Below, in pieces: positions 1 through 5,226 of a DNA stretch of 12,452 nt. The position numbers were made by a program, and so were the translations under genes. Each line of letters starts with the position of its first letter. Position 1 is the stretch's first letter. Source of the DNA: Deltaproteobacteria bacterium (lineage in GTDB: Bacteria; Desulfobacterota; Dissulfuribacteria; Dissulfuribacterales; UBA3076). Location of the stretch: contig JALTHV010000095.1 of the NCBI GenBank assembly GCA_027004315.1, positions 1 to 12,452 on the forward strand. Reading direction: 5' to 3'. Under the pieces are notes generated by a model. The model was not told where the DNA came from. It ran no database searches and was given only the letters and a program-made list of their open reading frames with translations.

Positions 1-162
1 TATATCTGGTGCATGTTGGCAGCCGTGTTCTCATCCATGGTTAATCTTTTTTATGCCAAAATTATGCATTCCGAATACAACGAAAATAATAGTTATAGTG
101 TACGCTTTATCCGACTTTCAGGCTCTTACAGGGCTAACGCAAATCGTTTCCAAAAGAAGCAC

Positions 163-211
163 CCCCATCACCCTGCCCTCTCCCCCAGGGGAGAGGGTTT
201 GGGTGAGGGGG
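163..211. repeat. GC-rich palindromic repeat (REP-like hairpin)
   Basis: A 10-bp perfect stem, CCCTCTCCCC (176-185) with GGGGAGAGGG (188-197), is closed by a two-base CA centre. It extends outward through an internal loop to CATCACCC-like and GGGTGAGGGG-like arms: 168-173 pair with 201-206, and 163-166 with 208-211. The CCCTCTCCC...GGGAGAGGG plus GGGTGAGGG pattern resembles a palindromic repeat that is dispersed in many bacterial genomes. No T-tract follows on either strand, so it is not a standard intrinsic terminator. Confidence 0.7.
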
Positions 212-222
212 AACACTGTATT

Positions 223-245
223 GCCAGGACTTATTGAGAAGTTAC
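223..245. repeat. Solo end of the GTAA-type mobile element
   Basis: Read on the minus strand, this begins GTAACTTCTCAATAAGT and continues with CCTGGC. It matches the right end of the complete element (2935-2957) at 22 of 23 positions, differing only at one G/C. The first 17 bases also match exactly the left end of that element (2755-2771). No paired left end is found nearby. The following 8 bases (246-253, TCTGACTT) resemble TCCGACTT at 110-117, but no GTAA terminus adjoins that site. This is therefore probably a decayed or partial copy. Confidence 0.65.
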
Positions 246-403
246 TCTGACTTAAAATAACCTGTTGAAAGTAAAGACAAATAATACATCCAAGATCAAA
301 GACTTTTTTAGCCATGGACTCACAAGGACCCACATAGACAATTTGGCAGCCCTGACAATGGCCGCCAAATCCCCCAGGCAGCCAATAGCTGCCTTCTTGG
401 AGT

Positions 404-433
404 TTTAGTCATGCCCAGTCGGGCATGACTAAA
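404..433. repeat. Perfect 13-bp stem, 4-nt loop hairpin
   Basis: TTTAGTCATGCCC (404-416) and its exact complement GGGCATGACTAAA (421-433) flank the loop AGTC. There is no T-run after the stem on either strand, so it does not look like a Rho-independent terminator. It is the strongest of three hairpins nested in the 308-482 element. Confidence 0.8.
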
Positions 434-440
434 GGTATTT

Positions 441-480
441 GTCCATGTAAGTCCATGTAAGTCCATGTGTGTCCATGGCT
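441..480. repeat. Four tandem 10-bp iterons (GTCCATGTAA)
   Basis: Units start at 441, 451, 461 and 471: GTCCATGTAA, GTCCATGTAA, GTCCATGTGT and GTCCATGGCT. Diverged units in the reverse orientation occupy 310-339 (read on the minus strand: GTCTATGTGG, GTCCTTGTGA, GTCCATGGCT). The units are about one helical turn long, so equal faces of the DNA repeat. This could serve protein binding, or simply form arms of a palindromic element. Confidence 0.85.
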
Positions 481-536
481 AATCCAATGTTTTTTAAGCT
501 AATTATACAATTCCGAAACTTGAGTTGAGAAGTTAC

Positions 537-618
537 GCAGAGTGCCCTGATCTTGTGCATCAAGCTGCTCCTGAAACCCCGAAAAAGGCTACCGCTGGCC
601 TGGGACGTGAACGGTTAC
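537..618 (-). repeat. Partial copy of the palindromic mobile element
   Basis: This 82-bp segment matches 2851-2934 of the complete element with about five substitutions and one 2-bp indel (roughly 92% identical). It contains one arm of that element's inverted repeat and ends in the same GGTTAC. Just left of it (525-536) is TTGAGAAGTTAC, the same as the element's outer terminus, so two element-end sequences are juxtaposed here. It lies 22 bp past the proC stop, in the same orientation relative to proC as the complete copy has to the HisA gene. Confidence 0.75.
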
Positions 619-640
619 AAATAGCCTATCTTCTGATTCA

Positions 641-1471
641 TCATCCGCCAAGTTCCCTGGACCTCTCAGTTGCAGCCCTGACTGCATCCATTAAGACCCC
701 GCGAAAGGCACCACGTTCCAGGGCATATAGACCCGCAATAGTGGTCCCCCCAGGGCTGGTCACCATTGAGGTGAGCTCTGCCGGCTGTTTACCTGTATTC
801 TGGCACATGAGGGCCGCCCCCAGTATAGTCTGAGATACCAATTCCTGGGCAACGGTTCTTGGCAGTCCTTCTCGTACTCCTGCATCAATAAGTCCCTCCA
901 TAAATGTAAAGACATATGCCGGCCCGCTACCGCTGAGCCCTGTGACTGCATCCATTAAGTCCTCTGATACTGTGACTGCCTTGCCCACTGCCTCCAATAT
1001 CTGCCGGACTATATCCAGATCTCCATCATGGATACCAGCCCCTCCACATAATGCAGCAGCCCCTGCCTGAACCAATGCAGGGGTATTGGGCATCACCCGT
1101 ACTATTCTCGTGCCTTCAGGGAGACCATTTTCCAAAAAATGCAGGGTGATTCCTGCAGCTATAGATATAATGAGATGACTTTTTTCTATATAGGGACCAA
1201 TGTCCTCAAGGACTATGGCCATGATCTGGGGCTTTATCGCCAGGACTATGGCCTCCGAGGTCTGGATCACTTCCCTGTTTTCTGAAGTCGTCTTTATGGC
1301 ATATGTCTCCTTGAGGTGATTTCTCCTGAGTCCTGACGGGTCAGATGCCATGATCTGGTCTGGTTGCAAGAGGTCCTTGGACAAAATTCCCTTTATTAAG
1401 GCCTCTGCCATCTGTCCCCCGCCAATAAAACCCAGGGTCTTAATTCCCTCTATCTGTCCTCTTGTCTTCAT
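641..1471 (-). CDS. proC: Pyrroline-5-carboxylate reductase
   Basis: ProC catalyses the last step of proline synthesis, reducing 1-pyrroline-5-carboxylate with NAD(P)H in the cytoplasm. The 276-residue protein is of normal family length. It begins with a dinucleotide-binding loop, GFIGGGQM (residues 14-21). It carries VMPNTPA (126-132) and ends with the dimerisation domain, including GLSGSGPAY (178-186) and TSPGGTT (238-244), typical of the ProC signature region. The ATG at 1471 is preceded by AAGGAG about 10 nt upstream, which supports this start. It follows the Gate-domain membrane gene by 28 bp on the same strand and is probably cotranscribed with it. The reading frame is intact, and a diverged mobile-element fragment begins 22 bp past its stop. 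Assignment is firm. Confidence 0.96.
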   Translation of the reverse strand: MKTRGQIEGIKTLGFIGGGQMAEALIKGILSKDLLQPDQIMASDPSGLRRNHLKETYAIKTTSENREVIQTSEAIVLAIKPQIMAIVLEDIGPYIEKSHLIISIAAGITLHFLENGLPEGTRIVRVMPNTPALVQAGAAALCGGAGIHDGDLDIVRQILEAVGKAVTVSEDLMDAVTGLSGSGPAYVFTFMEGLIDAGVREGLPRTVAQELVSQTILGAALMCQNTGKQPAELTSMVTSPGGTTIAGLYALERGAFRGVLMDAVRAATERSRELGG

Positions 1472-1499
1472 TATAAAATTCTCCTTATCTGTTAGAAGT

Positions 1500-2435
1500 T
1501 TAGCGAAACATGATCAATAGAAAGATAGCTATCAATACCAGGCCCTGCCTCAAGGCAGTAGAGATGAGCATTAACTCTACTCCCAGCCGTGGGCCAAAGA
1601 TACCTATATAATAGGGGACAATATATCGCAGTCCCGTGATAGTGGTCAGTATATTCCCCACAAGGAGAATGATTATTATCTGGTAGCCGGAGAGGACCCC
1701 GTTGATCAGAAGATTGGAGGCCACCGTATAGGCAGCTATACTGCTGACAAACTGTGCAGCAATAATAGGGATCCCCTCCGGAGCTATTGGGAGATATTTG
1801 GGTATATCTTTCAGATACCGGGCCAGCGCATCAAAGACCCCGAGGTCGATCAGGACAAACGTGGCTACTGTCACCGGAACAGTAACCATTACTATTTTTA
1901 TAATTACTTTCTTTGACTGGCGGATACTTTTCCAGAGCGCTGATGAGAAAGTCGGTCTCTCTTTCTCTTCATTTATCGGATGATTATCCTTTCTTTGAGG
2001 GAGAATTATCCTTCCGATCAGGAGTATCAGCCCGGTCTTCACCAGGCCCAGCACAGAAAGTATACCAAAATAGGCCAGGCCAGTGAGGCCCAATAAGGGC
2101 ACAATAACAGGGAGCATGGAACGTAAGTGCATGATAATGGCCGGAAAAGAATTGGTAAGAGAGGCCACATAGAGTTCCCTCTTTCCGATCTTGCCTTTCT
2201 GGTAAAGCTCCATCAGTATGCTATTGGCGGCTGTCGGGGAGCCAAAGGCCGTAATGAAGCTCAACCCGCATTCGTCCCTCAGGTGACCAAATCTGGTGAT
2301 CGGTCTCACTAGCCAGGAGATACGATGCAGCAATTGGAGGTTAGTGACCAAGTTGACCAAGACTATCCCCAGGGCCATGGTGGGAATCATTATGGCCAGG
2401 TATTTGGAGGCAGAAATCAAGGGAGTCAGGGTCAT
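1500..2435 (-). CDS. Gate-domain (nucleoside recognition) integral membrane protein
   Basis: This 311-residue hydrophobic protein has about eight predicted membrane segments in two similar halves. The first runs from about residue 10 to 145. The second, from about 180 to the end, follows a charged linker (around 146-170). Each half has a small-residue-rich segment typical of Gate/nucleoside-recognition domains (first half FGSPTAAN; second half QFVSSIAAYTVASN). This family includes spore-maturation-like and nucleoside-transporter-related proteins, and the substrate of these stand-alone members is not established. The start is bounded by an in-frame TGA five codons upstream of the ATG. The ribosome binding site is weak (AAGG very close to the ATG), so initiation may be poor or slightly further in. 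It lies 28 bp upstream of proC in an apparent two-gene unit. Family is fairly sure; function is not. Confidence 0.8.
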   Translation of the reverse strand: MTLTPLISASKYLAIMIPTMALGIVLVNLVTNLQLLHRISWLVRPITRFGHLRDECGLSFITAFGSPTAANSILMELYQKGKIGKRELYVASLTNSFPAIIMHLRSMLPVIVPLLGLTGLAYFGILSVLGLVKTGLILLIGRIILPQRKDNHPINEEKERPTFSSALWKSIRQSKKVIIKIVMVTVPVTVATFVLIDLGVFDALARYLKDIPKYLPIAPEGIPIIAAQFVSSIAAYTVASNLLINGVLSGYQIIIILLVGNILTTITGLRYIVPYYIGIFGPRLGVELMLISTALRQGLVLIAIFLLIMFR

Positions 2436-2728
2436 GGCCTTAAAAAAAACTCACTATGTCTGTAGTTCTCTTCCCATGTGATATAGTTTTCTCCATTCAG
2501 ACGTGATATTTTAATATAAAGCTAGAAGGTCATATTTGTCACGACAATGACTGCTGCAATGCCGCTGCATAATTCAGCGAAGGGGGAAAACTATAAATAT
2601 GTATCTATTAGGACGAAAGCCTTCAGAAAAGAAAAGAGGGTCCGGGTAAAAATCGCAGGGTACACATGGCAAATGAACGTATCTTAGAAAACAAGGGGCA
2701 AGAGCATGTTGGAAAAAGAAGCACCCTG
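2436..2728. other. Non-coding stretch upstream of the Gate-domain gene
   Basis: No convincing gene is seen. The part next to the Gate gene holds its candidate promoter. On the plus strand, 2577-2670 has blocks loosely reminiscent of a GEMM (cyclic di-GMP-I) riboswitch (AAGGGGGAAAAC, then GGACGAAAGCC). They are followed by an ATG at 2666 that opens a frame of only 21 codons. Neither is strong enough to annotate as a gene or riboswitch. Confidence 0.4.
2513..2542 (-). promoter_or_regulatory. Candidate sigma70-type promoter for the Gate-domain gene and proC
   Basis: On the minus strand, GTGACA (-35; 2537-2542) and TATATT (-10; 2513-2518) are 18 bp apart, each matching 5 of 6 consensus bases. 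Transcription would start near 2506, giving a leader of about 70 nt before the ATG at 2435. The -35 box lies within TTGTC-AC-GACAA (2536-2547), a small dyad that could be an operator. This is based on motif match only. Confidence 0.4.
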
Positions 2729-2797
2729 TGATCGGTTACTTATTCCCTATTAAAGTAACTTCTCAATAAGTGGAGGCTTTATTTTGGTAACCGATCA
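2729..2797. repeat. 11-bp inverted repeat spanning the left edge of the element
   Basis: TGATCGGTTAC (2729-2739) is the exact reverse complement of GTAACCGATCA (2787-2797). The first copy is outside the 203-bp element and the second is inside it. A further near-copy, GAACGGTTAC, ends at 2934. All three are GTAAC-type ends, which suggests nested or successive insertions of related elements at this site. Confidence 0.55.
2747..2754. repeat. Target-site duplication, left copy (CTATTAAA)
   Basis: These 8 bases abut the left terminus of the mobile element and are repeated exactly at 2958-2965, directly after its right terminus. The identity extends to 10 bp if the flanking C and G are included. 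Eight base pairs is the usual duplication made by IS66-family transposition. Confidence 0.8.
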
Positions 2798-2957
2798 TAT
2801 TCCCCCCGGCCAGCGGTAGCTTTTTTCAGGGTTTCAGTGCGGATTAATGGGCAGAGTGCCCTGATCTTGTGCATCAAGCGATGCTCCTGAAACCCTGAAA
2901 AAAGCTACCGCTGGCCGGAGACGCGAACGGTTACGCCAGGACTTATTGAGAACTTAC
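2755..2957. mobile_element. 203-bp non-autonomous element (MITE), IS66-like ends
   Basis: The termini are 17-bp inverted repeats matching at 16 of 17 positions (left GTAACTTCTCAATAAGT, right GTAAGTTCTCAATAAGT read on the minus strand). They are flanked by an exact 8-bp direct repeat, CTATTAAA (2747-2754, 2958-2965). Terminal GTAA plus an 8-bp duplication is the known pattern of IS66-family insertions. There is no room for a transposase, so it would have been mobilised in trans. The interior is highly palindromic: 32-bp perfect arms (2806-2837, 2887-2918) around a 49-bp centre that holds two more small hairpins (2849-2861, 2871-2884). A second pair of GTAACCG-type ends (2787 and 2934) suggests an element within an element. 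It lies at the very 3' end of the HisA-type gene and provides its stop codon. Confidence 0.8.
2806..2918. repeat. Perfect 32-bp inverted repeat inside the element
   Basis: The left arm (2806-2837) and right arm (2887-2918) are exact reverse complements and include GCGGTAGCTTTTTTCAGGG. The 49-bp centre holds GGGCA-GAG-TGCCC (2849-2861) and GCATC-AAGC-GATGC (2871-2884). Transcribed from either side, it would form a very stable hairpin with U- or A-rich internal tracts. It might act as a transcript-end or stability element for the HisA-type mRNA. Confidence 0.85.
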
Positions 2958-3712
2958 CTATTAAAGGCCACCACATCAGCATAGGAGACTCCCTTGCCCC
3001 CAAAGATATCCAGTGCACTCCCAATGGTGGCATCTAATCTGTCCCGGCCGAGTTCCTTTACCAGGTAAAGGTCTTCAATTGAGCGGGCACCCCCGGCGTA
3101 TGTAGTAGGTATAGGTGCCGAACGGCCCAAGAATTCCACGAGGTCCTTTTCTATCCCCCTGCATTTTCCCTCTATATCTGCTGCATGGATCAAAAACTCA
3201 AAGCAGTACCTAGACAGATACTCCAGAGTCTCAGGAGAGATAGTCACCTTGGTAAACCGCTGCCATCTGTCAGTGACGATATAGTAATCTTTACCCCTCT
3301 TCCTACAACTCAGGTCCAAGACCAACCGATCCCGGCCCACGATTCCGGCAAGAGACCTGAGCCGTTCCTCGCGTATGAAGCCCTTACTAAAGACATATGA
3401 GGTCACTATAATAGCTGCTGCCCCTTGATCCAGCCAGTATTTTGCATTGTCCGCTGTAATCCCGCCGCCTATCTGCAGGCCACCCGGCCATGCTGAGAGG
3501 GCTTCTATGGCTGCGGCCTCGTTTCCCGGCCCCAACATAATCACATGCCCACCTGTCAGGCCGTCCCTTCGAAAGAGTTGTGCATAATAGGATGGAGATC
3601 TGTCGGCGACAAAATTTTCCTTGAGGGCCTTGGGATTGTTGTCACTAAGAGTAGATCCAACGATCTGTTTTACCTTACCACCATGGAGGTCAATACATGG
3701 CCTGAATTTCAT
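2954..3712 (-). CDS. hisA: HisA, eukaryotic (HIS6/HISN3) type isomerase
   Basis: Predicted phosphoribosylformimino-AICAR-phosphate isomerase, the fourth step of histidine synthesis, with a (beta/alpha)8 barrel fold. Its sequence follows the yeast HIS6/plant HISN3 branch. Landmarks are CIDLHGGKVKQIVG near the N-terminus, SYYAQLF (41-47), HVIMLGPGN (56-64), GGGI (82-85), VTSYVF (103-108), LDLSCRK (132-138), FLIHAADIEG (173-182), TYAGGA (204-209) and IGSALDIFGG (230-239). The acidic residues expected for catalysis are present (D8 on the first strand; D133 and D179 later), so it should be active. It has 252 residues. GAGG lies about 9 nt before the ATG. No other his gene is in view; it follows a secreted nuclease gene by about 40 bp. 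The stop codon is supplied by the inserted mobile element: without it the frame would end one codon later (AFNR then E, stop). Confidence 0.88.
   Translation of the reverse strand: MKFRPCIDLHGGKVKQIVGSTLSDNNPKALKENFVADRSPSYYAQLFRRDGLTGGHVIMLGPGNEAAAIEALSAWPGGLQIGGGITADNAKYWLDQGAAAIIVTSYVFSKGFIREERLRSLAGIVGRDRLVLDLSCRKRGKDYYIVTDRWQRFTKVTISPETLEYLSRYCFEFLIHAADIEGKCRGIEKDLVEFLGRSAPIPTTYAGGARSIEDLYLVKELGRDRLDATIGSALDIFGGKGVSYADVVAFNR
2958..2965. repeat. Target-site duplication, right copy (CTATTAAA)
   Basis: Exact direct repeat of 2747-2754, immediately outside the right terminus of the 203-bp element. It lies within the last codons of the HisA-type gene (minus strand TTTAATAG, encoding Phe-Asn and part of the final Arg). 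Confidence 0.8.
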
Positions 3713-3754
3713 TCTATGGTACCTCGAAGATAGAAAGATAGCCTACAGCCTAAA

Positions 3755-5050
3755 TTAGGGCCTGACTACAAAATAGGGAAGAAGTCTCTTGAGCCTTTTG
3801 CGGCCAATTCCCTTCACCCTACGCAGATCATCTATGCTTTTATAGGGGCGCCCAGCTATAATTCTTGATGAAAGGGCAGGGCCAATTCCCTTAATAGACA
3901 TAAGTTCCTCTCTGTCTGCTCTATTTAGATCAAATAAGATGTGTGGAGGCCCGGCCTTTTTCTTCTGTATGCAGGGGGCTTTTTGCGGAAGATTGCCTCT
4001 GCCTCTGAAGTGAAAGGGCTCAGTAGAAAAGTATGCAAAAATCGGTAGGTGATCCGAGTAGCCTCTACCTTCATGTCTGCCGCTTCTGGTACGTTGCCAG
4101 GAATAGATAGAATTTCCCCTGAAAAGGTAATGTGGGGCGAACTTATCAAATGAATTATCGACATAGGAGATCCCCTTATTGTCGTAGAGTCCTTTAGATA
4201 CAATCATATTGTCTGGGCTCTCCATATTACCGGAAAAGATATAAGACCAGCGTCTGTTTTTACTTAGTTCAAGCCACAGATTATAGAGATATTTATTTGA
4301 GGCCTGGTGTACGAGGGTCTCTTCATCGACCATTTTATTGTCTTTTGTAGTCTTTAAAATTTGATTGATTCCAGTGATACCATTAGTGTCATTTAATTCT
4401 CTGGAATTTAGAAATGTCTTATATTCATTGTAATTTGAATTGAAATCACCCATCAATATGAAATCCGTATTCCCCTTTAGCCGGTCTATTTCTCTCCTGA
4501 GTCTCTTTGCATAGACTATTCTCATACTCTCTGGGCCATGTTTTGACTTCCAGTGATTGACAAAAAGAATGAGGGGGGTGCCTTGGATATCAAGGGTTAT
4601 CTCGAGTATGCACCTTGCTATCTCATCGTGAGGATGTAGCTCTTTTTTTTTGATGATCGGGAACTTGGACAAAATGGCACACTTAACTGCCGTGGCCCTG
4701 GAGTCTGCAATCGCGAGATATGGGTAGTCCACCCCGAAGTCCCGCAGCCTGTCACGCAGAGAGATAAGGGCCTTTCTCGACTCGATCTCTTCCAGGGTGA
4801 CGACATCAGCTCCAAGGTCCTTTATTACCCTGGCGATATTGCCATACTTGATGTCTGCAATATGCTTAGTCCAGCCATATCTAGTATTAGGAATATATTC
4901 CCGGTATTCTGTTCCACTCCGTGTAAGGTCAAAGAGATTTTCCACGTTATAGTCTGCAATTTTAAAGGTTTTTGCCTGTATTGACGTGATATAGCATAAC
5001 AATACAGGCAAAATGGACAGAATTATCGCCTTTATTTGTCTTTTAGACAT
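3755..5050 (-). CDS. Secreted EEP-family nuclease with C-terminal helix-hairpin-helix motifs
   Basis: This 431-residue protein starts with a signal peptide (residues 1-26: basic start, hydrophobic core, then SIQA before KTFK) and is probably exported. Residues about 27-345 form an endonuclease/exonuclease/phosphatase (DNase I-like) domain with its expected motifs: YNVENLFD (34-41), LEEIES (86-91), VNHWKSKHG (164-172), GDFN (201-204) and YSDHLP with the catalytic Asp-His pair (331-336). After a basic, proline-rich linker come two helix-hairpin-helix motifs resembling ComEA (LNRADREELMSIKGIGPAL from about 375, and FKGIG-like VKGIG about 412), which usually bind DNA. The chosen ATG at 5050 has GGAGG 8 nt upstream; an ATG five codons earlier would overlap that site. 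Likely role is extracellular or periplasmic DNA cleavage. The substrate is inferred and a phosphatase activity cannot be excluded. It precedes the HisA-type gene. Confidence 0.87.
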   Translation of the reverse strand: MSKRQIKAIILSILPVLLCYITSIQAKTFKIADYNVENLFDLTRSGTEYREYIPNTRYGWTKHIADIKYGNIARVIKDLGADVVTLEEIESRKALISLRDRLRDFGVDYPYLAIADSRATAVKCAILSKFPIIKKKELHPHDEIARCILEITLDIQGTPLILFVNHWKSKHGPESMRIVYAKRLRREIDRLKGNTDFILMGDFNSNYNEYKTFLNSRELNDTNGITGINQILKTTKDNKMVDEETLVHQASNKYLYNLWLELSKNRRWSYIFSGNMESPDNMIVSKGLYDNKGISYVDNSFDKFAPHYLFRGNSIYSWQRTRSGRHEGRGYSDHLPIFAYFSTEPFHFRGRGNLPQKAPCIQKKKAGPPHILFDLNRADREELMSIKGIGPALSSRIIAGRPYKSIDDLRRVKGIGRKRLKRLLPYFVVRP

Positions 5051-5058
5051 ACAATTGT

Positions 5059-5063
5059 CCTCC
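5059..5063 (-). promoter_or_regulatory. Ribosome binding site deciding the nuclease start
   Basis: GGAGG on the minus strand sits 8 nt before the ATG at 5050. The alternative ATG at 5065 overlaps this motif and has no site of its own, so the shorter protein is preferred. Confidence 0.75.
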
Positions 5064-5097
5064 ATGTAAAAGCTGTATCTGTCTGCATGATTATGCT

Positions 5098-5126
5098 AAA
5101 ATAATCGGCATATATATTGCTTACAA
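5098..5126 (-). promoter_or_regulatory. Candidate promoter for the nuclease and HisA-type genes
   Basis: On the minus strand, TTGTAA (5121-5126) and TATTTT (5098-5103) are 17 bp apart, each matching 4 of 6 sigma70 consensus bases. The position would give a leader of about 40 nt before the ATG at 5050. Motif match only, in an AT-rich divergent intergenic region. Confidence 0.3.
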
Positions 5127-5226
5127 TAAATTAAGCCTGTACGTCATTCCGGCGAAAGAGAGTGAGTTAATAAAAACTTTTTCGACTTTGAGGCAAATAA
5201 CAATAAATAATGGAGGTTAGATTAAT

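Larger units (their letters stand above)
1..307. other. Gene-free stretch with a long GC-rich hairpin and one element end
   Basis: I see no credible gene here. The short open frames on both strands lack family resemblance and a good ribosome binding site, and they run through palindromic sequence. Positions 1-150 are AT-rich and show nothing recognisable. The rest holds the hairpin at 163-211 and the element end at 223-245, listed separately. The interval ends where the iteron/hairpin element (308-482) begins. Confidence 0.6.
308..482. repeat. Compound palindromic element: inverted iterons around three hairpins
   Basis: The ends are a perfect 12-bp inverted repeat (TTAGCCATGGAC at 308-319, GTCCATGGCTAA at 471-482). 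The right arm is four tandem 10-bp units (441-480). The left arm holds three diverged units in the opposite orientation (310-339). Between the arms are three hairpins: ATTTGGC/GCCAAAT (341-347 with 364-370, continuing as GCC/GGC), GGCAGC/GCTGCC (377-382 with 388-393), and a perfect 13-bp stem with a 4-nt loop (404-433). A TA dinucleotide flanks both ends (309-310, 480-481). That would fit a TA-targeting (IS630/mariner-type) miniature element, but a simple palindrome can give the same result. No ORF is present. A structured RNA is an alternative. Confidence 0.6.

Noticed and set aside
13..237. 74-codon plus-strand open frame at the window start
   Set aside because: It runs through the GC-rich palindrome and element end; the protein is low-quality and has no ribosome binding site.
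404..433. Perfect hairpin considered as a terminator for proC
   Set aside because: No T-tract follows on the minus strand and it lies over 200 bp past the stop; it is better explained as part of the 308-482 element.
441..480. Iterons considered as a replication origin or CRISPR-like array
   Set aside because: Units are only 10 bp with no spacers and no DnaA boxes or replication genes nearby; the inverted partner set fits a foldback element better.
152..2726. 13-bp match AAAAGAAGCACCC at 152-164 and 2714-2726, both near element ends
   Set aside because: The length is close to chance level for this window and the flanking bases diverge; it might be part of the repeat family but I cannot show it.
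5140..5157. CGTCATTCCGGCGAAAG, resembling half of a common dispersed CATTCCGGCGAAAGCCGG palindrome
   Set aside because: Only one half is present without its complementary arm, so it is at most a remnant and too short to annotate.
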